NCBI RefSeq assembly: GCF_022829605.1 | Contig: NZ_JAKSYD010000114.1 | Coordinates: 1 to 64,000, forward strand | Length of the DNA: 64,000 nucleotides | Reading direction: 5' to 3' | From: Methylobacterium sp. E-065 | GTDB taxonomy: Bacteria > Pseudomonadota > Alphaproteobacteria > Rhizobiales > Beijerinckiaceae | Shown here: positions 47,656-56,889 of the stretch, in pieces | How positions within the stretch are numbered: the stretch's first letter is position 1 | Layout of the letters: each line of letters opens with the position of its first letter | The notes under the pieces: model-generated | What the model saw: only the letters and a program-made list of their open reading frames with translations | Told to the model about the DNA's origin: nothing | Database searches by the model: none | Translations under genes and position numbers: made by a program

Positions 47656-48611
47656 TGGACTCGATCTCTTCTCCCCAGGGCGACCTCATCCTCGACGACG
47701 AGCCGGAGGGCGGCCCGACCTTCCTCGACCGCCTGTTCGATCACGGCCTGCTGATCCGCACCGGCGTCGACGGCCTCTACGGCCGCAGCGGCGCCTTCGA
47801 AAGCGTCGTCGAGGCGCTCGACCGGCTGATTTCCCGCCTCGGCGCTGCGGACGGCGCCGAGGTGATGCGCTTCCCGCCCGGCATGAGCCGGCCGGCCTTC
47901 GAGCGGAGCGGCTATCTCAAGGGCTTCCCGAACCTCGCCGGCACGATTCACAGCTTCTGCGGTGACGGCGCGGGCCATGCCGAGATCCTGGCCTGTGTCG
48001 AGGAGGGCCGCGACTGGACCGGCCAGCAGGAGGCCACCGACGTCGTCCTGACGCCCGCCGCCTGCTACCCGCTCTACCCGGTGGCCGCTGCCCGCGGGGC
48101 GCTGCCCGCCGAGGGGCGCCTGTTCGACCTGCAATCCTACTGCTTCCGGCGCGAGCCTTCGCTGGAGCCGACCCGGATGCAGCTGTTCCGGATGCGCGAA
48201 TACGTGCGCATGGGCAGCCCCGAGCAGGTGCTAGCCTTCCGCGAATCCTGGCTGGAGCGCGGCACCGCCATGATGCGGGACCTCGGTCTGCCGCTGGAGA
48301 TCGACGTCGCCAACGATCCGTTCTTCGGGCGCGCCGGCCGGATGCTCGCCAACAATCAACGGTCGCAGGGGCTCAAGTTCGAGTTGAACGTGCCGGTCAA
48401 CAGCGTCGAGAAGCCGACCGCCTGCCTGAGCTTCAACTACCACCAGGACCATTTCGGCAGCACCTGGGAACTGCAGCAGGCGGATGGCAGCGTCGCCCAC
48501 ACGGCCTGCGTCGGCTTCGGCCTAGAGCGGATCACCCTGGCGCTGCTGCGGCACCACGGGCTCGACCTCGCCGCATGGCCCGAGGCCGTGCGCACGTCGC
48601 TCTGGGGCTGA
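47652..48611 (+). CDS. Amino acid:[carrier protein] ligase (SerRS-like)
   Basis: A 319-residue class II aminoacyl-tRNA synthetase-like protein without a tRNA-binding coiled coil. Motif 2 (CFRREPS with [11 protein letters not shown]) and motif 3 ([12 protein letters not shown]) are present. C138, E183 and C286 are spaced as the three zinc ligands of the characterised Bradyrhizobium ligase, as I recall it. That family activates glycine or alanine with ATP and loads them on a small carrier protein, not on tRNA (established). GTG at 47652 or ATG at 47655; the latter overlaps the preceding stop as TGATG. The amino acid handled here is not predictable by eye. Confidence 0.92.
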   Translation: MMDSISSPQGDLILDDEPEGGPTFLDRLFDHGLLIRTGVDGLYGRSGAFESVVEALDRLISRLGAADGAEVMRFPPGMSRPAFERSGYLKGFPNLAGTIHSFCGDGAGHAEILACVEEGRDWTGQQEATDVVLTPAACYPLYPVAAARGALPAEGRLFDLQSYCFRREPSLEPTRMQLFRMREYVRMGSPEQVLAFRESWLERGTAMMRDLGLPLEIDVANDPFFGRAGRMLANNQRSQGLKFELNVPVNSVEKPTACLSFNYHQDHFGSTWELQQADGSVAHTACVGFGLERITLALLRHHGLDLAAWPEAVRTSLWG

Positions 48612-48614
48612 GCC

Positions 48615-49586
48615 GTGACCGCCGCTTTGCGCCTGCCGTCGGGGCTCGGAATCACGGCCCCTTATAGCCCGCACCCGCTTCACGACGGGGAGCGGGACTG
48701 GCCGGAGACGAATTGCTACGTCGATCTCTGGATCGAGCTGCTTCATGGCCGCGGCCTCGTCCCGGAGGCGATGTTGGGCTTCACGCTCCGGCAGGATTTC
48801 GAGGGCGACCAGTTCACCTTCTTCAAGCCGCCGCCCGCGGATATCGAGCGGCTCTACGGCCTGGAAGTGCTGGAACTCGCGGTCTATGCGGGCCTCGAAG
48901 CGCACGCGCTGATGCAGATGGCGGCGGCCCGGCCGGTACTGGTCGAGGTCGACGCGATCTACCTGCCCGACACGCACGGCACCACCTACGGGCGCGACCA
49001 CGGCAAAACGACGATCGGCATCCTGGCGCTCGACCCGGCGGCCGGGGAACTCGACTACCTGCACAATGCCGGCCGCTTCCGCCTCTCGGGCGCGGATTAC
49101 GCCGGCATCTTCGGCCCCGCTACGCTGCCGCCCTACGCGGAGTTCGTGAAGACGGTCGCCCCGCCCCTGCCAACATCCGAACTTCCGGGCGTCGCGCGGG
49201 AGCTGCTTGCCAAGCACCGGGCACGAGCCCCGCAGCGGAACCCGGTTCTTGCGTTTCGCGACGCGCTGGCTGCCACGGCCGAGGGGCTGGTGGTTCAGCC
49301 ACTCAGCGTGTTCCACGCCTACGCGTTCAACACGACCCGTCAGCTCGGTGCCAATTTCGAGATGCTGGCGAGCCACCTCATCTGGCTCGACGCCAACGGC
49401 TCCGGTGGCTTCGCGCCCGCCGCCGAGGCCGCCACCGAGCTGAGCCGCGAGGCGAAGGCGTTCCAGTTCCAGCTTGCCCGCGCCTTCCACCGCCGCAAGG
49501 CGGATGGGTTGGCCCAGCGCCTCGACAAGGCGGCGGCGACTTACGCGCGGGTCTTTGCGTCCCTGGACGACGCGCTCGGCCGCTAG
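48615..49586 (+). CDS. DUF1839 family protein
   Basis: A 323-residue protein with GTG start 3 bases after the ligase stop. Recognisable family segments are NCYVDLWIELLHGRGLVPEA, FEGDQFTFFKPPPADIERLYG, DAIYLPDTHGTTYGRDHGKT and FHAYAFNTTRQLGANFEMLA. The function is unknown; the family co-occurs with SerRS-like amino acid:carrier protein ligases (recalled from published genome contexts). The early NCYVDLW and HGTTYGRDHGKT motifs hold a cysteine and a histidine reminiscent of a cysteine acyltransferase or protease-like fold, so transfer of the aminoacyl group is a possible role (speculative). No signal peptide. Confidence 0.9.
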   Translation: MTAALRLPSGLGITAPYSPHPLHDGERDWPETNCYVDLWIELLHGRGLVPEAMLGFTLRQDFEGDQFTFFKPPPADIERLYGLEVLELAVYAGLEAHALMQMAAARPVLVEVDAIYLPDTHGTTYGRDHGKTTIGILALDPAAGELDYLHNAGRFRLSGADYAGIFGPATLPPYAEFVKTVAPPLPTSELPGVARELLAKHRARAPQRNPVLAFRDALAATAEGLVVQPLSVFHAYAFNTTRQLGANFEMLASHLIWLDANGSGGFAPAAEAATELSREAKAFQFQLARAFHRRKADGLAQRLDKAAATYARVFASLDDALGR

Positions 49587-49595
49587 GGGCAGGCG

Positions 49596-52031
49596 ATGGC
49601 CCTCATCCGCAACGTCGATGGTCGGGCGCCCGAGGCGCTGCCCGGCTCCTGGCGACTCGCCGTGACTCCGCCCGGCGCCTGCGCCGGGCCCGGTGATCTC
49701 GATAGCGTGACCGACTGGATCCCTGGCGAGGTTCCCGGGACTGCCGCCTCTGCCCTGCGCGCGGCCGGGCGCTGGTCTGAGATGGCGCCGACGCCGATCC
49801 ATGACCAGGACGTCTGGTACCGCACGGAAGTCTTCGGCCCTGGCCGGTACCGCCTGCGGTTCGAGGGTTTGGCGACGCTCGCCGAGATCTGGCTCGACGG
49901 CGTGCCGGTCCTCACCACCCGCTCGATGTTCGAGCCTTACGCGGTCGAGGTCGATCTCGCCGCCCGATCCGACCTCGCGCTCTGTTTCCGGTCGCTGCGT
50001 GCGGAACTCGACCGTCCGGCCAAGCACGGGCGCTGGCGGCCGCGGATGATCACGCCGGGATCGCTGCGCCATGTGCGCACCAGCGCGCTCGGCTTCATGC
50101 CGGGTTGGGCCCCGGAGATCGACCATGTCGGGCCCTATCGGCCGATCACCATCGAGGCGCTGCGCCCCGGCGCCGTTTCGGCCGATCTCCGGGCTACCCT
50201 CGACGGCGAGATTGGTTGCCTGACGGTGCTGCTGACCACCGACGGGCGGGCCGAGGCGGTCACGCTCCGGTGCGACGGGCGTGAGACGACGCTGACCGAG
50301 AGGGAGACCGGCCTGTTCGCCGGCGAGCTTGTGCTGCCGGGGATCGCGCCCTGGGGGCCGCACACGCACGGCACGCCGAACCTTCACGCAGTCTCCGCCT
50401 GCATCGATGGAGAGACCGTCGATCTCGGCCGGGTGGGCTTCCGGTCGCTGGCGCTGACACGGCCCTTCGCGGAGGGGCTTTCGCTCGCGGTCAACGGGGT
50501 GCCGGTCTTCTGCCGGGGTGCCCTCTGGATGCCGCCGGATCTCATCGGGCTCGGCCCGGACGGCACCCGGACGCTGCTTACGCTGGCCCGCGAGGCTGGC
50601 ATGAACATGCTGCGCGTGCCGGGCACGACGCTCTATCCGGCGACCGATTTCTTCGACCTCTGCGACGAACTCGGGATCCTGGTCTGGCAGGACCTGATGC
50701 TCGCCAATTTCGATTACCCGCATGACGATCCGGGCTTCTCCGCCGCGCTGCACCGGGAGGTCACCGCGTTCCTCGACAGGACCCAGACGGCACCGTCGCT
50801 CTGCGTGCTGTGCGGTGGCAGCGAGGTCTGGCAGCAGGCCGCCATGCTGGGCGCGCCGCGCGCGATCTGGGCCGACGCCTTCTGCGAGACGACACTCCCC
50901 GCGCTCGCTGCAGCCCAGCGCCCCGACATCGTGGTCGTACCGAACTCGCCCTCCGGTGGGGCCCTCCCCTTCGCGCCGCGCGGCGGCTGCACCCATTATT
51001 TCGGTGTCGGCGCCTATTGCCGGCCGCTCGACGATGCCCGCCGGTCCGAGGTCGGCTTCGCTAGCGAATGCCTCGCCTTCTCCAACCCGCCGGAGCCCGG
51101 CACGCCGGGGCCTGCGGGTCCGTCGGATCCGGGCTGGGCCGCCGGTATTCCCCGAGATCGGGGTGCGGACTGGGACTTCGAGACCGTGCGCGACCATTAT
51201 GTCGGCCACTTGTTCGGCGTCGATCCCGCCGCCCTGCGCACCGACAATCCGGAGCGCTACCTCGATCTCGGCCGGGTGGCCGTGGCCGAGGTGATGGAGG
51301 CGACCTTCGCCGAGTGGCGTCGCCCGCATTCGCCGACTACCGGCGGTCTCGTCCTGATGCTGCGCGACCTCCAGCCTGGTGCCGGCTGGGGCGTGATCGA
51401 CTGGACGCGGCGTCCCAAATCCGCGTGGTACGCCCTGAAGCGCGCCTTCCGCCCCGTGCAGATCGTCATCACCGACGAAGGGCTGGACGGCCTGCACCTC
51501 CACGTCCTCAACGAGACCGCGCAGCCCCGTAGCCTGACGGTGACGCTGACGTTTGCCGATCGTAACGGCCGCGTTGCGGCCCGCGCCGAGCGGGTTGTGA
51601 CTGCCGGCGCCCGCGAGACGCTGACGCTCAGTTCGGCCGAGTTGCTGGGTCGCTTCTTCGACGCCACCGACAGCTATCGGTTCGGCCCCCGGGTCCACGA
51701 TGTCGCCCATGCGCGCCTGACCGATGCGGACGGGTGCACCATCGCCGAAGCGTTTCACTTTCCGGGGCCACGCCCGGTCACGCAGGACGCCATCGGCCTC
51801 ACCGCCGAGCCGGTGATGACGGAGGCGGGACCGGCCCTGCGAATCGCCACGGAGCGGCTCGCCTTCGGCGTGCAAGTCCGCGCCCCCGGCGCACGACCGA
51901 CCGACAGCGGTTTCCATCTGGCGCCCGGGACGTCGCGGATCATCGCCTTTCCGGATTGTGCCCAGCTTCCCCGCGGAACCGTACGGGCCATCAACGGCAC
52001 CGAGAGCGTGGAGTTCGGCCATGACGCCTGA
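49596..52031 (+). CDS. Glycoside hydrolase family 2-like protein (beta-mannosidase type)
   Basis: An 811-residue protein with the GH2 layout: N-terminal jelly-roll sugar-binding domain (ATLAEIWLDGVPVLTTRSMF), Ig-like domain, TIM barrel (LTLAREAGMNMLRVPGTTLY, ELGILVWQDLMLANFDYP) and C-terminal beta domains. Likely acid/base is E410 in CVLCGGSEVWQQ and nucleophile E491 in VGFASECLAF, resembling beta-mannosidases. No signal peptide is visible, so it appears cytoplasmic, which is unusual for degrading a polymer and suits either a glycan intermediate or transglycosylation. It starts 10 bases after the DUF1839 gene and overlaps the next by 11. Confidence 0.87.
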   Translation: MALIRNVDGRAPEALPGSWRLAVTPPGACAGPGDLDSVTDWIPGEVPGTAASALRAAGRWSEMAPTPIHDQDVWYRTEVFGPGRYRLRFEGLATLAEIWLDGVPVLTTRSMFEPYAVEVDLAARSDLALCFRSLRAELDRPAKHGRWRPRMITPGSLRHVRTSALGFMPGWAPEIDHVGPYRPITIEALRPGAVSADLRATLDGEIGCLTVLLTTDGRAEAVTLRCDGRETTLTERETGLFAGELVLPGIAPWGPHTHGTPNLHAVSACIDGETVDLGRVGFRSLALTRPFAEGLSLAVNGVPVFCRGALWMPPDLIGLGPDGTRTLLTLAREAGMNMLRVPGTTLYPATDFFDLCDELGILVWQDLMLANFDYPHDDPGFSAALHREVTAFLDRTQTAPSLCVLCGGSEVWQQAAMLGAPRAIWADAFCETTLPALAAAQRPDIVVVPNSPSGGALPFAPRGGCTHYFGVGAYCRPLDDARRSEVGFASECLAFSNPPEPGTPGPAGPSDPGWAAGIPRDRGADWDFETVRDHYVGHLFGVDPAALRTDNPERYLDLGRVAVAEVMEATFAEWRRPHSPTTGGLVLMLRDLQPGAGWGVIDWTRRPKSAWYALKRAFRPVQIVITDEGLDGLHLHVLNETAQPRSLTVTLTFADRNGRVAARAERVVTAGARETLTLSSAELLGRFFDATDSYRFGPRVHDVAHARLTDADGCTIAEAFHFPGPRPVTQDAIGLTAEPVMTEAGPALRIATERLAFGVQVRAPGARPTDSGFHLAPGTSRIIAFPDCAQLPRGTVRAINGTESVEFGHDA

Positions 52032-53808
52032 GGCCCAGCCCATGTCGGTCCCCGCCCCGGTTCGATACGATCCGGCGCCGGTGACCTTCGAAGGTCTGTT
52101 CGGCTGGTTCCATCCGGCGGCCGGTCGGCGCGGCGTGGTCCTCTGCGGCGCGTATGGATTCGAGCAGATGGCGGCCCATCGCCCCTGGCGGGTGCTGGCC
52201 GAGCAACTGGCCGAGGCGGGCTGCCCGACCCTGCGTTTCGACTATCCGGGCGAGGGCGATTCCGCGGATCCCGACGCGACCGGTTTGGACGCCTGCGTGG
52301 CCGCCATCCGCCACGCCATCCGGTACCTGCGCGAGACGGCCGGTGTCACCGAAATCGTGCTTGTCGGCCTCCGCCTGGGCGCAACCTTCGCGGCGCTCGC
52401 CGCGGAGGCTGAGCCCGTGGACCGCCTCGTCCTCCTGGCGCCGGTCACGACGGGTCGCGCCTACCTGCGCGAGATGCGGCTCCGGGCGCAGACGATCGGC
52501 CGGCTGCCCGATGGATCGGTACCACCCGCGGAGCCGGACAACCTGACCGTCGGTGGCTTCCGCATGGAGGCGCCGTTTCAGGCCGCGCTTTCCGGGCTGA
52601 ACCTCACCCGGATCGCGTCGCCGCCCGCGCCCCACGTTCTGATTCTCGGTACCGATCCGGGGGCGCTGGCTGCGCGCTTCGGCGCCATCGGCTGCGCCGT
52701 GGAGACGGGACCCTTCGCGGGCCTCGCGCATCTCGTGGGCGATCCAATCTTCGCGAAGGTTCCGGAGGCGGATTTCGCCCGCATCACCGCATTCGCAACC
52801 GAGGGGGCTGCGTCAGCGGCGGTAGGCGCGACAGCCCCGCCTTCGGCATGTCTCGCCGGCCCGGGCTGGACCGAGGAGCCGGTTCGGTTCGCGCAGGGCC
52901 TGTTCGGCATCGCCTGCGCGTCGGACCGGCCGGACCCCGGTGCGCCGACTATCCTGTTCGTGTCCACCGGCATGACCGTGCGGTCCGGCTGGGGACGACA
53001 GACCACCCGGCTCGCCCGAAGGCTCGCCGGCGAGGGCATCGCCTCGTTCCGGTTCGACGTCGCCGGCATCGGCGACAGTGTCGAACGGCCGGACGGAAAC
53101 CGACCCCTCTTTGCGCCGGATGGATTCGCGGATGTCCTGCGGGCGGTCGATCAGGTTGCCGGACGTGGCCCGATCGTGCTCGCCGGCGGGTGCAGCGGCG
53201 CCCTTTCGGCCTTCCACGCGCTGTACCGGGATCCGCGGATCGACGGGGCGCTCCTGATCAATCCCTACTGCTTCGACTGGGATCCGGAGCAGAGCATCGA
53301 CAGCGTCATCCGCCAGACCTACGGCAGCGCCTCGACCTACGCGACGCTCCTGAAGCAGGGCGATACCTGGCGCCGGCTGATCCGCGGTCAGATCCGGGTC
53401 CGGGCGATTGGCGGCGTCCTGGCCCGCCGCGGTGTCGACGCGGCGCTGCGGCGGATCCGCCGGGCGTTCGGTCCGCGGGTCCCCGGCGGATCGGTCGCGC
53501 GCCGCCTTGCCGCGATCCGGCGCCGCGGTGCCGAGATCCGCCTGCTCTACAGCGCGGGCGATCCTGGCTTGGCCGCCTTGCACCGTCACATCGGCCGCAA
53601 CCCCGACCGGGTCGCGCGGCGCCTCGGGGCGCCGGTGTCGATCGTGCCCGGGGCGGACCACAACCTCGGCTCCGCCGAGGCCCAGGCCGCCCTCGAACAG
53701 GTTCTGCGCGACCTCCTGCGCGCGGCCCGGCGCAGTCCCGCGGCGACGGCGAACCGGCCGGCGCCGACAGTTTCCGAATGGCTCCAGACCGTAACCGGCC
53801 GCGCATGA
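52021..53808 (+). CDS. Tandem alpha/beta-hydrolase protein with a degenerate first active site
   Basis: A 595-residue protein made of two alpha/beta-hydrolase domains. In the first (about 20-260) the nucleophile elbow reads VGLRLGAT with R118 where serine is expected, as in the exosortase-associated hydrolase-like group; in the second (about 285-570) it reads AGGCSGAL with C391 at the nucleophile position, plus an aspartate in LLYSAGDPGL and histidine in PGADHNLGS. A cysteine nucleophile fits acyl transfer from a thioester, as in PHA synthases. Its start lies within the GH2 gene end and its stop overlaps the next start by ATGA. Confidence 0.82.
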   Translation: MTPEAQPMSVPAPVRYDPAPVTFEGLFGWFHPAAGRRGVVLCGAYGFEQMAAHRPWRVLAEQLAEAGCPTLRFDYPGEGDSADPDATGLDACVAAIRHAIRYLRETAGVTEIVLVGLRLGATFAALAAEAEPVDRLVLLAPVTTGRAYLREMRLRAQTIGRLPDGSVPPAEPDNLTVGGFRMEAPFQAALSGLNLTRIASPPAPHVLILGTDPGALAARFGAIGCAVETGPFAGLAHLVGDPIFAKVPEADFARITAFATEGAASAAVGATAPPSACLAGPGWTEEPVRFAQGLFGIACASDRPDPGAPTILFVSTGMTVRSGWGRQTTRLARRLAGEGIASFRFDVAGIGDSVERPDGNRPLFAPDGFADVLRAVDQVAGRGPIVLAGGCSGALSAFHALYRDPRIDGALLINPYCFDWDPEQSIDSVIRQTYGSASTYATLLKQGDTWRRLIRGQIRVRAIGGVLARRGVDAALRRIRRAFGPRVPGGSVARRLAAIRRRGAEIRLLYSAGDPGLAALHRHIGRNPDRVARRLGAPVSIVPGADHNLGSAEAQAALEQVLRDLLRAARRSPAATANRPAPTVSEWLQTVTGRA

Positions 53809-55088
53809 GCGCCCTCACCCGCCGGTCCGCCCTGGCGCTCGCCGCGGGCGCCCTCGTGGCCAACCGTGCAGAGGCCGCCGCGCCGCCGCATCGTTGCGAA
53901 GATCTGATCGATTCGATCGGCGTGAACGTCCATCTCGGCCATGGTGGCACACCTTACGTCGAGCGCTTCGAGGCCTGCGCTGCCGCCCTCGACACCCTCG
54001 GCGTTCGGCACCTGCGCGACGATATCGTCCTCACCGGCGGCGAGCCAGCCGGTCAGTTCGCGCGCATCGCCGCCCTCGCCGGCCGCGGCTACCGCTTCAG
54101 CCTCGTCTTCTACGACGGTCTGACGCCAGGGCCCCGCGTGCCCCCGGAAAAATTCGCCGCCATCGCCCGCTGGGCCGGCGGCGGACTCATCATCGCGGAG
54201 GGCGGCAACGAGCCGCCGATCGCCGGGCAGCGCGACCTTCCGCGTCTGTCGGCCGACCATCAGGCGGCCTTGTTCCGGGCGGTCCGGGCGGACGCGCGCG
54301 ACCCCGCCGTCCAGGTCGCCGGACCGAGCTACATCCAGAGCAACGTCGCAGCGGCCCAGAACCTCGCCACGCTGGTCGATCTCGGCAACATCCACGCCTA
54401 TCCGGGCGCCGAGCACCCGGAGACCGGCGGCGGCGGCAGCCTCGCCCGCTTCGTCGCGGCGGCCCGGCCGGTGTTCGGATCGGCGCCGGTGATCGCCACC
54501 GAGAACGGCTATCACACGGCGCTCGCAACCAGCAGCGCCCACCTACCGGTATCCGAGGGCATGCGGGCGCGCTATCTCCCCCGCCTGCTCCTGTGGAGCT
54601 ACCTGCAGGGCGTGCGGCGGACCTATCTGTACGAACTGATCGCCAGCTTCGACCACGGCGATGGCGATCCCGAGAGTCGCTTCGGCCTCCTGGCCTATGA
54701 CGGCCAGCCGACGCCTGCTTTTACGGCCGTGCGCAACCTCATCCGATTGTTCAGCGGCGGCGGCACTGGGGGCGCGCGCTTTCTGGGCGACGTCGCAATC
54801 ACCCAAGCCGGCACGACGTCAGATCTGGTCTCGGCGCGATTCGTCCGGCGGGACGGGGCCCTGCTCGTGCCACTCTGGCAAGGAATCGACGGCTGGGACC
54901 GGCGCAGCCTCGCCGCCCGCCCCGATGCGCCGCCGAGAGCGGTGGATCTCCTCCTCGCGCAGCAACCTCGGAGCGTGCGCCTGCACCGCTTCGCGGATGA
55001 CGGATCGGTCGGCGTGAGCATGCTCTCCGCCGAGCGGCGCATGACGGTCCAGGTGACCGACCGGCTCGGCGTGCTGGAAATCACGTAG
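53805..55088 (+). CDS. Tat-exported TIM-barrel glycoside hydrolase-like protein
   Basis: A 427-residue protein from the ATG at 53805. The N-terminus LTRRSALALAAGALVANRAE is a twin-arginine signal. Barrel-like sequence follows (DSIGVNVHLGHGG, LGVRHLRDDIV), with likely catalytic glutamates E136 in IAEGGNEPPI and E233 in VIATENGYH, the strand 4 and strand 7 positions of clan GH-A (GH5/GH39-like). A C-terminal beta domain follows from about 330. It would act on a polysaccharide in the periplasm or outside; exact family and substrate unknown. Confidence 0.8.
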   Translation: MSALTRRSALALAAGALVANRAEAAAPPHRCEDLIDSIGVNVHLGHGGTPYVERFEACAAALDTLGVRHLRDDIVLTGGEPAGQFARIAALAGRGYRFSLVFYDGLTPGPRVPPEKFAAIARWAGGGLIIAEGGNEPPIAGQRDLPRLSADHQAALFRAVRADARDPAVQVAGPSYIQSNVAAAQNLATLVDLGNIHAYPGAEHPETGGGGSLARFVAAARPVFGSAPVIATENGYHTALATSSAHLPVSEGMRARYLPRLLLWSYLQGVRRTYLYELIASFDHGDGDPESRFGLLAYDGQPTPAFTAVRNLIRLFSGGGTGGARFLGDVAITQAGTTSDLVSARFVRRDGALLVPLWQGIDGWDRRSLAARPDAPPRAVDLLLAQQPRSVRLHRFADDGSVGVSMLSAERRMTVQVTDRLGVLEIT

Positions 55089-55264
55089 GCTCTCCCTACG
55101 GACAGATTTATCCGCACCGCCGTCCTACATGACACGGATCGGGAAGCGGGATCACTGACGGTGTCCGGGGCGGAAGGCGCAGGCCGCCGACGGATGCGAG
55201 CCCGGATACTTGCTGCCCCCGCGGTCCCGCGCTGGTCGTGACCACCCTCGCAACGGATCGACCG

Positions 55265-56092
55265 ATGCTCGCCACGCTCTTCGACAAGCTCGTCGGCGCA
55301 ACCCTGGTGGTCCTGAATCTGCTCGCTCCGGTCGAGGTCCACGTCGACACGGACCGCGCCTATGCGCCCGGCAATGAGCATCAGGCGGACATCTACCGGC
55401 CGAACGGCTCGGGGCCGAGCCCGGTGCTGGTCTTCCTCTACGGCGGCGGATGGCGCAGCGGCTCGAAGGAGGACGTCGCCTATGTCGGCGCGGCTTTCGC
55501 GCGGCGCGGCTTCGTCGTGGTCATCCCGGAATACCGCCATTTCCCGACCGCGAGCCTGTCGGACATCTTGGCCGACAACGCCGCCGCGGTCGCGTGGGCG
55601 ATCGGCCACGCCTCCGAATTCGGCGGCGATCCGCACCGTGTCGTGGTGGCGGGCCATTCCTCCGGCGCGTGGGCGGCGGCCATGCTGGGTCTTGACGCGA
55701 CGTGGCTGGAGCGGGCCGGGTCCAGTCCCGAAGACCTCGCTGGGATCGTCGGACTGGCTGGACCCTACGCGACCTCGGCACTGACCGATCCCCTGGACAA
55801 GCAGGTCTTCACCGGGGCCGACCCCGCGATGCAGCCGATCAACCACGCCGCCGCCGGCCGGCACCCGGCGCTTCTGCTGCTGAGCGGCGCGGAGGACCAG
55901 GACGTGCGACCCACCGGGACCATCGCGCTCGCGGATCGGCTGCAAGCAAGCGAGGAGCCTCCGCAGACGCACATCTATCCGGGTCTCGGCCACGGCCAGA
56001 TCGTGCGGTCGTTGAGTTTTCCGTTCAGCGTGCAGGCCACGACTGCGGAAGACATCGCGCGGTTCGCCGCGGGGGCTCATACCGGGCCGTAG
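55265..56092 (+). CDS. Alpha/beta-hydrolase esterase (BD-FAE/carboxylesterase-like)
   Basis: A 275-residue protein from the ATG at 55265; a GTG at 55238 is possible. The oxyanion motif FLYGGGWRSG (57-66), nucleophile S132 in AGHSSGAWAA, aspartate in LSGAEDQDVRPT and histidine in LGHGQIV complete a serine esterase. The hydrophobic start (GATLVVLNLLAP) might anchor it weakly. It follows the operon after a 176-base gap that shows no gene, so it may be separately transcribed. Possible role: removing or adding acyl groups on the polymer (inference). Confidence 0.87.
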   Translation: MLATLFDKLVGATLVVLNLLAPVEVHVDTDRAYAPGNEHQADIYRPNGSGPSPVLVFLYGGGWRSGSKEDVAYVGAAFARRGFVVVIPEYRHFPTASLSDILADNAAAVAWAIGHASEFGGDPHRVVVAGHSSGAWAAAMLGLDATWLERAGSSPEDLAGIVGLAGPYATSALTDPLDKQVFTGADPAMQPINHAAAGRHPALLLLSGAEDQDVRPTGTIALADRLQASEEPPQTHIYPGLGHGQIVRSLSFPFSVQATTAEDIARFAAGAHTGP

Positions 56093-56688
56093 TGCCCCGA
56101 TTGGGTCGTATTCGCTCGGTTGCGCTCACGCAGCCTTAAGCGTGACGAACGTTTGCCACAGCTTGGCCGTTCTCATTGCCGGCGGTTGTGCTTTCGCCGT
56201 GGCAGCCCTCGCGCATCCGCTCAGATACGGTGCTGGCGTCTCCTCGAGGCGCCCATCATGCTGATCCCCGCGTTCACCCTCCGCCGCTGCCTGTTGCTCG
56301 GGCTCCTGCTCGTTTGCCTCGTCAAACTTGCGGATGACATCGCGCGATATGAACTGCGGCAGGCGGCCGGTGCAGTCACACTGACCGCTGCCGCAATCGG
56401 CGCGGACACTGCCACTCTCGCTAACGAGTAGCCGGCCGCCGACGCGGTCCGCCAGCGTCCACGCTGACGTCCAGGCGCGCGCCGCGCCGCCGTACAGCGC
56501 CGCCGCGATGGCTCGGACTCACGGATTTTTACCCGTAGAGGCCGCTCGAGCGCAGGATTCTAAAATTGACTGGTCGAGACGTGGCGCTCGGCTGATGCAT
56601 CCGATCCGCCGAGCGAAGCCCGGTTCCGCGGTGATCGAGACAGGTTGTCAGCGGAGTGACGAGCTGCCTTCGAACCCGCAGCAAGAAA
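56093..56688. other. Gene-poor stretch left of the mobile element
   Basis: Between the esterase and the tRNA fragment. The only candidate gene is a 57-residue frame at 56258-56431 (plus) beginning MLIPAFTLRRCLLLGLLL, with a single hydrophobic segment and an alanine/threonine-rich rest; it has no good ribosome site and may be chance. No complete tRNA, terminator with a T-run or repeat was found. Confidence 0.35.
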
Positions 56689-56733
56689 TGGTCGGAGTGG
56701 CCGGACTCGAACCGACGACCCCCTGTCCCCCAG
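56689..56733 (-). other. 3' fragment of tRNA-Pro(GGG), probable attachment site
   Basis: Read on the minus strand these 45 bases are the last part of a tRNA: anticodon loop CTGGGGG (anticodon GGG), stem ACAGG, variable GGGTC, T arm GTCGG-TTCGAGT-CCGGC, acceptor CACTCCG, A and encoded CCA. The expected 5' half (CGGAGTG acceptor, D arm, CCTGT stem) is missing from the bases to the right. A tyrosine integrase gene begins 157 bases away. This is the classic displaced 3' end left when an element integrates into a tRNA gene; the whole tRNA should lie at the far end, beyond the window. Confidence 0.8.
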
Positions 56734-56889
56734 CCTCCCAAACCGGCCATTCAGGGGGAGCCAACAAGTCTCATGGGGCTTCACATCTCATTGTCGTAGC
56801 GTATCTTTCCGCGTCAGGCGTTCGCGCTGGGGTTCACGACGTTTCGGAACGTTGAACCCCAGCCGCACCCCAGAGCTCCGCGGAGACTA

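Noticed and set aside
48522..52043. Minus-strand open frame of 1173 codons
   Set aside because: Antisense shadow of the DUF1839 and GH2-like genes, whose plus-strand products show clear family motifs.
56689..56775. Complete tRNA gene on the minus strand
   Set aside because: The 5' half does not pair with the CACTCCG acceptor strand and no D arm is present; only a 3' fragment is supported.
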